A DNA stretch of 58,633 nucleotides from Elusimicrobium minutum (GTDB lineage: Bacteria; Elusimicrobiota; Elusimicrobia; Elusimicrobiales; UBA9959): the NCBI GenBank assembly GCA_020723765.1, contig DYIF01000012.1:1-58633 (forward strand). Direction: 5' to 3'. Position 1 is the first letter of the stretch; the number at the start of each line of letters is the position of its first letter. The notes under the pieces are model-generated. The model saw only the letters and a program-made list of their open reading frames with translations, made no database searches and was not told the origin of the DNA. The position numbers and the translations under genes are program-made. Shown here in pieces: positions 35,538-43,866 of the stretch.

Positions 35538-36943
35538 TATTCCTCCGATTTGGATTTGCAAAGCTTATCCGCAATTCCTATATAAGGTTTGGATAAGACG
35601 GTCTTAATTTCTTTCTTTATTTTTTGAGTTAAATCGGAATTTTCGATAAAATTTTCCATGTCTTTTTCGCTTACCCTGTTGCCTCTGGTGAGTTTTTTTA
35701 ATCGCTCATACGCCTCTTTTACCTGATGTTTTCTAAGTATGGTTTGTATGGCTTCGGCATATACCTCGGGATGTTCTTTTATCATTTTTAAAGCTCTGGA
35801 CTCATTGAGCGTTATTTTGTTAATTCCTTCCATTAAAGATCTTAAACCTATCAAAGAGTGAGCGAAAGCCACTCCTATGTTTCTTTCAACGGTGGAATCG
35901 GTAAGATCTCGTTGCATCCTTGAGATTGGAAATTTCGAAGAAAAAAACTCCAATATGGCGTTTGCAAATTGCAAATTGCCTTCCGCATTTTCAAAGTTTA
36001 TGGGGTTTACTTTGTGAGGCATGGTCGAAGAACCCACTTCTCCTTCTACGGGTTTTAATATCAAAAGGTCGTCGCTTATGTATCTCCAGATATCCTGAGA
36101 AAAGCCTATCAGTATGTTGTTTATCAGTTTTACCCTGTCGAAAATGGCGACCCAGGAGTCGTGATTTTCTATTTGGGTGGTATGGAGATTGGGTTTTAAA
36201 GAAAGTTTTATAAAAGCGTTTAAGTGGTTTGTAAATTTTTTTGTAAAATCTATCCAGTTTATATCCGGATATGCCGCCACAAAAGCGTTATAATTCCCTA
36301 CCGCGCCGTTTAATTTGATTTTTATCTCGCATTTTTGAATTTCTTTTTTCTGGTTGTTTATTCTCTCGCAAAAATTTTTTATTTCTTTTCCGAATGTGGT
36401 AGGGGAGGCGATCTGGCCGTGAGTTCTTGCCGGAAAAGGAGTTTTAGAGTATTTGAATACGAAAAAATTAAGAGATTTGAGTAGCCGGTTTATCTCTTTT
36501 ATATAAATATCTCTAAGGAAAGAGGATATCATTATGGAATATGAAATATTGTTAACATCCTCGGATGTGAGTCCGAAGTGTATAAGTTCCAGATTATTTT
36601 TTACTTTTTTCGATAGAGTTTTTTTAAGATAGTATTCCACGGCTTTTACGTCGTGATTTGTCGGTTTTATGTTTTTATCTCCCGAGAACTCTATTTTCTT
36701 TACCTCAAAAGCGTTTTTGTCTTTTAAAAGATATATTTCTCTTATTTCTTTTATCTCTTTGCCCGTCAATTTCTTTACGGCTTTCTTTTTGGAATTTAGA
36801 TAAGATGTAAGGAAAATAAAATACTCGCATTCCACCATTATCCTATGGTTTATAAGGGCCGATTCGGAAAAATAATCTCTCAGGTCGTCGACCTTGGAGT
36901 GGTATCTTCCGTCAAGCGGAGATATTGAGTAAAGCTTTTCCAT
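35537..36943 (-). CDS. purB: adenylosuccinate lyase
   Basis: 468 residues, the E. coli-type layout beginning YSISPLDGRYHSKVDDL. Catalytic motifs are THGQIASPTTFGKE and GSSTMPHKVNPINFENAEG. It cleaves adenylosuccinate and SAICAR to fumarate plus AMP or AICAR. It is the first gene of purB-purA-etfB-etfA. TATCAT lies eight bases before its ATG and there is no ribosome site, so its mRNA is probably near-leaderless. The IS element ends about 50 bases upstream and leaves the promoter intact. Confidence 0.97.
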   Translation of the reverse strand: MEKLYSISPLDGRYHSKVDDLRDYFSESALINHRIMVECEYFIFLTSYLNSKKKAVKKLTGKEIKEIREIYLLKDKNAFEVKKIEFSGDKNIKPTNHDVKAVEYYLKKTLSKKVKNNLELIHFGLTSEDVNNISYSIMISSFLRDIYIKEINRLLKSLNFFVFKYSKTPFPARTHGQIASPTTFGKEIKNFCERINNQKKEIQKCEIKIKLNGAVGNYNAFVAAYPDINWIDFTKKFTNHLNAFIKLSLKPNLHTTQIENHDSWVAIFDRVKLINNILIGFSQDIWRYISDDLLILKPVEGEVGSSTMPHKVNPINFENAEGNLQFANAILEFFSSKFPISRMQRDLTDSTVERNIGVAFAHSLIGLRSLMEGINKITLNESRALKMIKEHPEVYAEAIQTILRKHQVKEAYERLKKLTRGNRVSEKDMENFIENSDLTQKIKKEIKTVLSKPYIGIADKLCKSKSEE

Positions 36944-36951
36944 ACTTTTAT

Positions 36952-36982
36952 ATGATACAAAAAAAATTACTATCTATTGCAA
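36952..36982 (-). promoter_or_regulatory. purB promoter, TTGCAA-19-TATCAT
   Basis: Minus-strand TTGCAA (36977-36982) and TATCAT (36952-36957) with a 19-base spacer, eight bases before the ATG. The left IS end begins only about eight bases upstream of the -35 hexamer, so the insertion changed everything beyond it but not the core promoter. Confidence 0.55.
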
Positions 36983-36989
36983 ATTGCCC

Positions 36990-37018
36990 GTGTAGGTGGG
37001 TATATAGATCGCGAACAG
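36990..37018 (+). repeat. left terminal inverted repeat of the IS
   Basis: The inner part ATCGCGAACAG (37008-37018) is an exact inverted copy of 38231-38241. The outer part from GTGTAGGTGG (36990) matches the other end only imperfectly. Confidence 0.75.
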
Positions 37019-37019
37019 A

Positions 37020-37049
37020 TTGAATTAAGGCTGGTCAAAATAATAAAAT
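37020..37049 (+). promoter_or_regulatory. candidate transposase promoter inside the IS, TTGAAT-18-TAAAAT
   Basis: TTGAAT (37020-37025) and TAAAAT (37044-37049). A transcript would start near 37056, after the first arm of the leader inverted repeats but before the second, so only read-through RNA from outside carries the first arm. Confidence 0.45.
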
Positions 37050-37120
37050 TGGTCCTGACCAGCGTATTTGATATTCAGAGGCTAAACTTTTCTAAATTTA
37101 GCCAACTAAAACCGCTGGCC
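37031..37120 (+). promoter_or_regulatory. three-arm alternative hairpin in the transposase leader
   Basis: Arm 1 CTGGTCA (37031-37037) pairs with TGACCAG (37056-37062). The overlapping arm GACCAGCG (37057-37064) can instead pair with CGCTGGCC (37113-37120), which ends directly before AGGAGG (37121-37126). A separate hairpin GGCTAAA/TTTAGCC (37080-37086 with 37097-37103) is nested inside the second pairing. The two large pairings are mutually exclusive. Confidence 0.6.
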
Positions 37121-37134
37121 AGGAGGTGTCTTAG

Positions 37135-38343
37135 ATGGTATCTGTAGTTACCTATTATGAATTATACCAAATTAACCCTATTAAAGCCCGTATGAAATTA
37201 AAAGAATTGTTTTCAAAAACACAAAACGTTAGACAAATAGCAAGAATATTGTCTTGCTCTACTTCAACAGTATCTAAATGGGTTAAACGGGATAGTCTAT
37301 CTAATCTTTCTAAATCACCTAAAAAAACTAAAAGAAAAATACCCAATGATATTATTGATTTAATCAAATCAGAAAGAATTAAAACAAACTATGGCAGGAA
37401 AAGGCTTCAAAGGCATTTAAAAGATAAATATAACATCCTTATATCATCTGAAACCATAAAATATTACCTTAGGAAATTTAAACTTTCTAAACCAATTAAA
37501 CAAAGGTCAAGATATAAAGGGGTTAGTTATTATAACCATTCTGACCTTTTGCCTTTAGAGCATTTCCAGATAGATACCAAAGAAATCCTTGACTCAAAAA
37601 CGCTTCCAAGAGATATCTATAAATCAATCTTATTTAAAAAACTGCCCTTATACCAATACACCGCCATAGATGTTAAAACAAGAATAAAGTTTTTGGCATA
37701 TGCCTATAACAATAATAGAACTAATGCCTTAGCATTTATGAGAATACTTAATATGCACTTAAGACTTCATGACATAAAACATAGGTTATATTTTCAAACC
37801 GACTGGGGTGTGGAATATGGAGGATCTTCAAGTTTAACATGGTTAAAGCTTCAAAATAGCTTCTTTGAGCCTATGAATATAACCTTGCTTAAGATAAGAA
37901 AAAGGAAATGGACAGATAACGCTTATGTGGAAAGAACACATAGAACTGACGATGAAGAATTTTACATCCCTAAAATACCTCAGATGAACGATTTAAAAGA
38001 CTTTCTAAGACTGGCTTACGGATATGCGGTTTATTTTAACACAAAAAGAGCTCATTATGGTAAGCATATAAATGAAAGAACGCCTTTTCAAATGTTAAGG
38101 ATATTCCGGTCGGATATAAAGGAGAGTATTTGTTATCTGCCGCCGATATTATTGGATTATGTATCAAGCGATAATACCATGATTTCTGAAGAGTTGTTTA
38201 ATGAGATTTGTTATAATTTAAATATGAAAACTGTTCGCGATGTTACTACCACTTACTCCCGGAGAAAGAACTTCAAAAAGATAATCCGGCTCCGGTTTTG
38301 TTTTTGTTTCCGTTATTTTATAAAGAACGGATTTTTCCGCTAA
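37135..38343 (+). CDS. IS transposase, rve integrase core, C-terminus running into host DNA
   Basis: 402 residues. The N-terminal helix-turn-helix (about 32-52, VRQIARILSCSTSTVSKWV) and a second DNA-binding segment (86-118) precede the integrase core. The catalytic residues are Asp147 (HFQIDTKE), Asp223 (FQTDWGVEYGG) and Glu266 (NAYVERTH). AGGAGG eight bases before ATG 37135 sets the start. The frame passes through the right inverted repeat without a stop and ends in flanking DNA, so about 27 C-terminal residues (from 38259 on) are probably host-derived. All catalytic residues are intact, so it may be active. Confidence 0.88.
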   Translation: MVSVVTYYELYQINPIKARMKLKELFSKTQNVRQIARILSCSTSTVSKWVKRDSLSNLSKSPKKTKRKIPNDIIDLIKSERIKTNYGRKRLQRHLKDKYNILISSETIKYYLRKFKLSKPIKQRSRYKGVSYYNHSDLLPLEHFQIDTKEILDSKTLPRDIYKSILFKKLPLYQYTAIDVKTRIKFLAYAYNNNRTNALAFMRILNMHLRLHDIKHRLYFQTDWGVEYGGSSSLTWLKLQNSFFEPMNITLLKIRKRKWTDNAYVERTHRTDDEEFYIPKIPQMNDLKDFLRLAYGYAVYFNTKRAHYGKHINERTPFQMLRIFRSDIKESICYLPPILLDYVSSDNTMISEELFNEICYNLNMKTVRDVTTTYSRRKNFKKIIRLRFCFCFRYFIKNGFFR

Positions 38344-40410
38344 TTTGTTTTCTATTATTCTTTCGTGTTCTTTTTCGGTTTGAAGATGTTTTGAAAAAAA
38401 AGAGTGATATTTTTTAAGGTCTTTTTCGCTCCAGTAGAATAAATTATATCCTCTGGATATTCTTATCGCCTCGGCTATGTTTATAAGTATATGGGTAAAT
38501 CCCATTTTTTTCAACTCATCGTATATCTCTTTTTCGTTTTGAGATTTCATGGTTATGTCCACCAAGGGATTTCGGTCGAAAACCGAGCTTGCCTCAAACT
38601 TTTTTTTGATATAAAAACTTTTCGGCTCCGCGACAAAAAGAACTTTTGAGTTTTCGTCCAGATTCTCGTTTATGTATTTAATAAGAGAATAGGAGGGATT
38701 GGGGTATCGAGGATGAGAGACCGAAAGATAATCTTCTTTTTTTATTTCTCCTAAAACGACTCTGTATCTTTCTTCCGTTTTCATAAGATAAATTATCCAG
38801 TTAATGGAAAATATTACGGTTATAAACAGAAAAGTTTTAAGAACGCTTTTGAACCAACCCTCGAAGGCCTCGTTTATATAGTAAGCCGCGAGAATAGAAA
38901 TTAAAAAATAAGCCGAAAAAAGGTGTCTTATGGTGGTTGAAGAAAAGGACCAGCTGATGTATGAAAAGATAAAAACGATCCAGAGGTTTCTTACCTCTTT
39001 TTTGCCGGATTTTACAAAAAAAGCAAGCGGGAGTATAGTTAAAAAAAGAGGCGTAAAGAACTCCGAGTTTATTATCTGGCCCGTGGATATTAAAAAGGGA
39101 AGTTTTAACCATGTGGCAAAATCGAATTTAGAAAATTGCCTTATTTCGTTTAAGAGTCCTTCTATTTTCGACGCGTCTATGGAAGAAATATCTTTATTAA
39201 ATATTTTATATGCGAAAGGAAACAGCGGATTTGAGTAGTTTATATAATTTTTGACAAGCCATGGCATAGAGAAAACCGAAAATCCTAAAGAAAAAAGGAG
39301 TAAGCTTTTAAAAATTTCGGATATGTTAGATTTTTCTTCCTTTAATTTTTGATATATAAATAACAGGAGTATGGCTATTATTATGAACGCAGTGTTGTAT
39401 TTGGTTCCAAACGAAAATCCAGAGAATAACCCCGATAGACAGATCCATATCCATTTTTTTTCTTCCATCGCTTTATTGGCGGAATAATAAGCGGCTATAA
39501 CAAATGCCGCCGCGATTATGTCGCTTGCCGCGGATTGCGAGGACTGGGCCACATGGAATATGGAATAAAATATTAATCCGGCCATAAAAGTCGTTCTTTT
39601 TGAAAAATATTTTTCAAAGAAAAAGACAATCCCCAAAAAGCAAAATACCGAAGTTATATAATTTAGAAGAAGGGTATTTTGTTCTCCAAACGCCGTCAAA
39701 GAAAACAGATATAGAACCGAGTGGTTTAAGCTTAGTTTGGAGTATATGTTATAGCCAAGATCGGCTATCTTATCGTTTATAAGCCAGTAATTGGGTATTC
39801 CCAAGTGATAAACCAAAGTATCGTAGAATATTTCCGGGGCTAAAGATTGTATTAGATTTACGATTAAAACGGGAAGGAGCAAAACAAAATATAATTTATT
39901 TTCTTTGATTTGGTTTTTTATGTCTAATCCCATTTTATATCCCGAGAGGTAGAAGAAATAAAGCCAGAGCGAAAAACCGATTGCGGCAAATGAAAGGTAT
40001 AAATATTTGTTTATCAAAGAAACATACCCCGTTATTAAACTAAACAAGGCTATAACGCAAAGCCCCAGAAAATAAGAAAGAATGAAAAAAACGTTCCCAT
40101 TTTCTTCTACCCCGGCCGATTTTAAAACAAACTTTCCAAATCCTACCGATGAAAAGGTAAAAAATAAAATCTTAATAATTTCAAAAATTATAAAAAATAG
40201 GTTTCCCCCCACTTTTGGAGTCGGGTATTGGAAAGGGTTAATCATTTCAAGAAAATTGGCAAGATCGAATGGAAACTTTGAGAGGTAAGCGTTTAAAACG
40301 AAATAAGATATCGTAAAAAATATCGCCGCGGAAATATAATATTTTACTCCATTCGTTTTTTCTTTCGTTTCTTCCGCTTTATATTTTTTTTCTTTATTTT
40401 TTTTAGACAT
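38218..40410 (-). CDS. polytopic GT-C-like glycosyltransferase, C-terminus altered by the IS
   Basis: 730 residues. A Lys/Glu-rich cytoplasmic start is followed by about 12-14 membrane helices and a C-terminal soluble part (about 590-715). The first extracytoplasmic loop region has APEIFYDTLVYHLGIPNYW, typical of lipid-carrier-dependent (GT39/ArnT-like) transferases with an acidic catalytic residue. The donor and acceptor are unknown. The last 12-13 residues (after LFEVLSPG) are encoded by the IS right end and stop at 38218, so the native C-terminus was replaced. TATAAT six bases before the ATG and no ribosome site suggest a leaderless mRNA. Confidence 0.7.
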   Translation of the reverse strand: MSKKNKEKKYKAEETKEKTNGVKYYISAAIFFTISYFVLNAYLSKFPFDLANFLEMINPFQYPTPKVGGNLFFIIFEIIKILFFTFSSVGFGKFVLKSAGVEENGNVFFILSYFLGLCVIALFSLITGYVSLINKYLYLSFAAIGFSLWLYFFYLSGYKMGLDIKNQIKENKLYFVLLLPVLIVNLIQSLAPEIFYDTLVYHLGIPNYWLINDKIADLGYNIYSKLSLNHSVLYLFSLTAFGEQNTLLLNYITSVFCFLGIVFFFEKYFSKRTTFMAGLIFYSIFHVAQSSQSAASDIIAAAFVIAAYYSANKAMEEKKWIWICLSGLFSGFSFGTKYNTAFIIIAILLLFIYQKLKEEKSNISEIFKSLLLFSLGFSVFSMPWLVKNYINYSNPLFPFAYKIFNKDISSIDASKIEGLLNEIRQFSKFDFATWLKLPFLISTGQIINSEFFTPLFLTILPLAFFVKSGKKEVRNLWIVFIFSYISWSFSSTTIRHLFSAYFLISILAAYYINEAFEGWFKSVLKTFLFITVIFSINWIIYLMKTEERYRVVLGEIKKEDYLSVSHPRYPNPSYSLIKYINENLDENSKVLFVAEPKSFYIKKKFEASSVFDRNPLVDITMKSQNEKEIYDELKKMGFTHILINIAEAIRISRGYNLFYWSEKDLKKYHSFFSKHLQTEKEHERIIENKLAEKSVLYKITETKTKPEPDYLFEVLSPGVSGSNIANSFHI
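38231..38258 (-). repeat. right terminal inverted repeat of the IS
   Basis: CTGTTCGCGAT (38231-38241) is the exact complement of the left inner repeat; the outer part to about 38258 matches imperfectly. It lies inside both the transposase frame and the opposing membrane-protein frame, whose codons are in register. Confidence 0.75.
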
Positions 40411-40416
40411 AAAAAA

Positions 40417-40447
40417 ATTATATCAAAAAAGCCAATATAACTGTTAA
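40417..40447 (-). promoter_or_regulatory. promoter of the membrane glycosyltransferase gene, TTAACA-19-TATAAT
   Basis: Minus-strand TATAAT (40417-40422) stands six bases before the ATG at 40410; TTAACA (40442-40447) is 19 bases upstream. The spacer between box and start codon is all T, without a ribosome site. It lies in the 99-base divergent gap shared with ribBA. Confidence 0.6.
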
Positions 40448-40492
40448 AATCATTTAAAAACAAAATTAAAAATGTTTTTTAAGTTTAAAAAA

Positions 40493-40508
40493 TAAAATAA
40501 AATATAAT
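40493..40508 (+). promoter_or_regulatory. -10 boxes of the riboflavin operon directly before ribBA
   Basis: Overlapping candidates: TAAAAT (40493-40498), TAAAAT (40498-40503, six bases before the ATG) and TATAAT (40503-40508, one base before it). No Shine-Dalgarno and no clear -35. The 99-base gap is too short and too AT-rich for an FMN riboswitch, so the rib operon appears not to use one. Confidence 0.5.
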
Positions 40509-40509
40509 T

Positions 40510-41709
40510 ATGAATAAAAACTTCGACTCCGTCGAGGACATAATAAAAGATATTAAAAAAGGCAAGTGCGTAATAGTCGTAGACGACGAAAACAGAGAAA
40601 ACGAAGGGGATATAATACTTGCCGCGAGATTTGCCGACGAGAAAAACATTAATTTTATCGCCAAATACGCAAGGGGTTTGATATGCGTTCCGGTCGGTTC
40701 GGATGTGGCTAAAAGGTTAAACCTCTATCCGATGGATAAATCAAATTCCGATCCATACAAAACCAACTGGCTTATAAGCGTGGACGCCAAAAAAGGAATA
40801 ACCACCGGGATATCTGCCTACGACAGGGCTAAAACCATAAAAGCGCTTTCCAATCCTTATTCAAAACCCGAGGATTTTACAAGGCCCGGCCACATATTTC
40901 CGCTACTTTCTCGAGACGGGGGCGTTCTTGTAAGAGCCGGTCATACCGAGGCGGCCACAGATCTGATGAAACTGGCCGGTTTTGAGCCTGTGGGCGTAAT
41001 ATGCGAAATAATGAAGGACGACGGCAGGATGGCCAGACTCAACGACCTTGTAGATTTTGCTCGAAAACATAAAATAAAGATAACTTCAATAGAAAAAATA
41101 ATAGAATACAAAAGAAAAAAAGAGGTTCTGGTGGAGATGGTATCTCAGGCGTCTCTACCCACAAACTACGGAGAGTTTGAGATAAGAGTATACAGAGAAA
41201 AACTTACCGGGATAGAGCATACCGCTTTGATAAAGGGAGATGTAAAAAGATCAAAAGAAACGATAGTAAGGGTTCACTCGGAATGCCTTACGGGAGACGT
41301 TTTTTCTTCGCTTAGATGCGACTGCGGTCCGCAGCTTGAAAAATCGCTTGAAATAATATCCAGGGCCGATTCCGGAGTTCTTTTATATATGAGACAGGAA
41401 GGAAGAGGTATAGGGCTTGGAAATAAAATAAAAGCGTATCACTTGCAGGAAAAAGGGTACGATACCGTTGAAGCCAACGAAAAATTGGGCTTTAAAGCGG
41501 ATTTGAGAGATTACGGGATAGGAGCTCAGATTTTAAGCGACATAGGCGTTAAAAAAATGGTGATTTTAACCAATAACCCCAAAAAAATAATAGGGCTTAA
41601 AGCTTACGGAATAGACATAATAAAAAGAATGCCTATTAAAATAAACCCGAACTTTTACAACAAAAATTATCTCAAAACCAAAAAAATGAAATTGGGACAT
41701 ATGATATAA
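40510..41709 (+). CDS. ribBA: bifunctional DHBP synthase / GTP cyclohydrolase II
   Basis: 399 residues. N-terminal DHBP synthase (about 1-200) has DDENRENEGDIILAA and the GHIFPLLSRDGGVLVRAGHT region. C-terminal GTP cyclohydrolase II has the zinc site HSECLTGDVFSSLRCDCGPQ and RQEGRGIGLGNKIKAY. It starts both branches of riboflavin synthesis, from ribulose 5-phosphate and from GTP. It heads ribBA-ribH-ribD-ribE. The ATG has no ribosome site and lies against AT-rich promoter boxes. ribH follows after 12 bases with GGAGG. Confidence 0.97.
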   Translation: MNKNFDSVEDIIKDIKKGKCVIVVDDENRENEGDIILAARFADEKNINFIAKYARGLICVPVGSDVAKRLNLYPMDKSNSDPYKTNWLISVDAKKGITTGISAYDRAKTIKALSNPYSKPEDFTRPGHIFPLLSRDGGVLVRAGHTEAATDLMKLAGFEPVGVICEIMKDDGRMARLNDLVDFARKHKIKITSIEKIIEYKRKKEVLVEMVSQASLPTNYGEFEIRVYREKLTGIEHTALIKGDVKRSKETIVRVHSECLTGDVFSSLRCDCGPQLEKSLEIISRADSGVLLYMRQEGRGIGLGNKIKAYHLQEKGYDTVEANEKLGFKADLRDYGIGAQILSDIGVKKMVILTNNPKKIIGLKAYGIDIIKRMPIKINPNFYNKNYLKTKKMKLGHMI

Positions 41710-41721
41710 AACGGAGGTATT

Positions 41722-42183
41722 ATGAAAATAAAAGAAGGCAAACTTTCGGCTAAAGGCCTCAAAATAGCCGTGGTCGTTTCAAGGTTTAACGGCTTTTTGT
41801 CCGATAAGCTTTTGGAAGGGGCGGTGGATTGTCTTATAAGACATGAGATAAACGAAAACGATATAGAAGTATTTAAAGTTCCCGGGTCTTTTGAGATTCC
41901 GGTTGCGGTTAAGAAATTATCTTCCAAAAAATACGACGGAATAGTGGCGCTTGGGGTTTTAATAAAGGGCGATACTCCTCATTTCGATTATATAGCTTCG
42001 GAAACCGCAAAAGGAATAGCTCAGATATCTCTCGAAAGCGAAATACCGGTTTCTTTCGGAGTTGTTACCGCGGACAACTTAGAACAAGCCATAGAAAGAT
42101 GCGGAACCAAACAGGGAAACAAGGGTTTTGACGCCGCGATAAGCGTTATAGAGATGGCGAATCTTTTTAAAGAAATAAAATAA
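41722..42183 (+). CDS. ribH: 6,7-dimethyl-8-ribityllumazine synthase
   Basis: 153 residues, the normal size. [17 protein letters not shown] near the N-terminus, [28 protein letters not shown] and [15 protein letters not shown] mark the active-site elements. It joins DHBP with the amino-ribitylaminouracil from RibD, and usually assembles as pentamers or 60-mers. GGAGG precedes ATG. Confidence 0.98.
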   Translation: MKIKEGKLSAKGLKIAVVVSRFNGFLSDKLLEGAVDCLIRHEINENDIEVFKVPGSFEIPVAVKKLSSKKYDGIVALGVLIKGDTPHFDYIASETAKGIAQISLESEIPVSFGVVTADNLEQAIERCGTKQGNKGFDAAISVIEMANLFKEIK

Positions 42184-42185
42184 TA

Positions 42186-43262
42186 ATGGACGAGAACGAT
42201 AAGTTTCTTGAGATAGCTATAAAAGAAGCTTTAAAGGGCGGGGTATTCGTAAGACCAAACCCAATGGTAGGTTGCGTAATAGTTAAAAACGGAAAAATAT
42301 TGGCCTCGGGTTATCATAAGGTATTCGGAGGTCCTCACGCAGAAGTAAACGCCATAAGAAAACTCGACTCTAAAAAACTAAAAAATTCTTCCATGTATGT
42401 CACGTTGGAACCCTGTTCCACATACGGCAAAACCCCCCCATGCACCGATTTGATAATAAAATCCGGGATAAAAAAAGTCGTTATAGGATCCATAGACCCA
42501 AACCCTCTGCATAGAGGCAGAGGAGCGGATATTTTAAGAAAAAATAAAATAACCGTCGAGTTCGGTTCAAAAGAAATAGAAAAAAAATGCGAAGATATTA
42601 ACTCTTATTTTTTCAAAAACATGAAGGAGAAAATGCCTTATGTCGTTTTAAAATTGGCCGGCTCTCTCGACGGCAAAATAGCCAATGGCAAATACCTTTC
42701 CAAATGGATAAGCTCTGAAAAGTCGAGGCTATACGCCCATAAACTTAGGGCCGAAAGCGATTTGATAATAGTAGGCTCAAATACCGTATTAAAAGATAAT
42801 CCTTATTTAAACGTAAGGGATATAAAAACGAGAAAACAGCCTTCGGTTTGCGTAATCGATTTGAAATTGAAAACTTGTCAAAAATCCAACATTTTTTCAA
42901 TCAAAGACAGAAAGGTTTTTGTGATAAGCGATAAAACTAAAGATTTAGGCAAAAATGTCGAATTTATAAAACCGATTTTCAAAAATAACGAACTGGACTT
43001 AAAAAAGATTTTAAAAAGGTTTTACGATTTGGGAATAAGAACGGTTTTGGTGGAAGGCGGCGGAATAACCGTAGCCAACTTCGTAAAACAAAACCTGTTC
43101 GATAAAATATACTGGTTTGTTTCCCCGATAATAATAGGAGCCGACGGCATATCTTCCATAGGTTTGCCGTTAGAACTCAAAAATGGAGAAATAGGAATGA
43201 GGCTCAAAATTAAAAAAGTTTCAAAACTGGATTGCGATATTCTAATGGAGCTTGAAAGGTAA
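42186..43262 (+). CDS. ribD: riboflavin-specific deaminase/reductase
   Basis: 358 residues. N-terminal cytidine-deaminase-like domain with zinc ligands in GPHAEVNAI and EPCSTYGKTPPC; C-terminal NADPH reductase domain from about residue 150 with VVLKLAGSLDGKIA, SDLIIVGSNTVLKDNP and VLVEGGGITVANF. It carries out the second and third steps of the GTP branch. It starts two bases after the ribH stop. Confidence 0.97.
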   Translation: MDENDKFLEIAIKEALKGGVFVRPNPMVGCVIVKNGKILASGYHKVFGGPHAEVNAIRKLDSKKLKNSSMYVTLEPCSTYGKTPPCTDLIIKSGIKKVVIGSIDPNPLHRGRGADILRKNKITVEFGSKEIEKKCEDINSYFFKNMKEKMPYVVLKLAGSLDGKIANGKYLSKWISSEKSRLYAHKLRAESDLIIVGSNTVLKDNPYLNVRDIKTRKQPSVCVIDLKLKTCQKSNIFSIKDRKVFVISDKTKDLGKNVEFIKPIFKNNELDLKKILKRFYDLGIRTVLVEGGGITVANFVKQNLFDKIYWFVSPIIIGADGISSIGLPLELKNGEIGMRLKIKKVSKLDCDILMELER

Positions 43263-43264
43263 TT

Positions 43265-43864
43265 ATGTTTAGCGGAATAATAGAAAAAACGGCTAAAATT
43301 TTAGATTTATCCGATAAAAACATCGCGATAGAAAACAGGTTTGAAGATCTTATAATAGGAGAAAGCATCGCCGTAAACGGGGTTTGCCTTACTCTTAGAA
43401 AATACGATTTTAAGAAGACGGTTTTCGATATAAGCGAAGAAACATATTCGGTTACCAACTTTAAATATTTAAAAAAAGGCGATATCGCCAACTTAGAAAG
43501 AGCGCTTAAGCTCGGAGACAGGCTCGGAGGGCATATAGTCAGCGGGCATATAGACGAAGTAGGAAAACTTTTAAGAGTTAAAAAAACGGCCGAGTCTTAT
43601 TTTTTTAAATTTCAAGTTAAAAATACCGAATTTATGGCGGAAAAGGGCAGCGTTTGCGTTAACGGAATAAGCCTTACTTGTTTTGAAATTATCGAAAAAA
43701 CATTTACGGTAGCCGTTATACCTCATACATATGAAAATACCAACTTAAAATTCCTATCGCCGGGCTCTTATGTAAATATAGAATACGATATTCTGTCTAA
43801 ATATTTGAACAATAAAAAGAGCGGGATAACAAGAGAGTTTTTAAAGGAAAACGGTTTTCTATAA
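43265..43864 (+). CDS. ribE: riboflavin synthase alpha chain
   Basis: 199 residues with the usual internal duplication of the lumazine-binding domain: MFSGIIE and SIAVNGVCLTL in the first half, SVCVNGISLTC in the second. It dismutates two lumazines to riboflavin. It starts two bases after ribD, with GAAAGG upstream, and ends two bases before the convergent nuoN stop. No terminator hairpin is visible in that gap. The gene is also called ribC in some species. Confidence 0.97.
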   Translation: MFSGIIEKTAKILDLSDKNIAIENRFEDLIIGESIAVNGVCLTLRKYDFKKTVFDISEETYSVTNFKYLKKGDIANLERALKLGDRLGGHIVSGHIDEVGKLLRVKKTAESYFFKFQVKNTEFMAEKGSVCVNGISLTCFEIIEKTFTVAVIPHTYENTNLKFLSPGSYVNIEYDILSKYLNNKKSGITREFLKENGFL

Positions 43865-43866
43865 AT

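Larger units (their letters stand above)
36990..38258 (+). mobile_element. IS element with a single rve/DDE transposase (IS481/IS3-like)
   Basis: About 1.27 kb. Exact 11-base inverted repeats, ATCGCGAACAG at 37008-37018 and its complement at 38231-38241, extend outward as imperfect ends (about 11 of 17 positions, one gap) to near 36990 and 38258. Inside lies one transposase gene. I see no clear target-site duplication, so the outer limits are approximate. The body is CpG-poor (five CpG in 37141-37800 by my count) against its surroundings, as expected for acquired DNA. Confidence 0.8.

Noticed and set aside
40411-40509. FMN riboswitch before ribBA
   Set aside because: The gap is only 99 bases, nearly without G and C, and has none of the conserved RFN segments.
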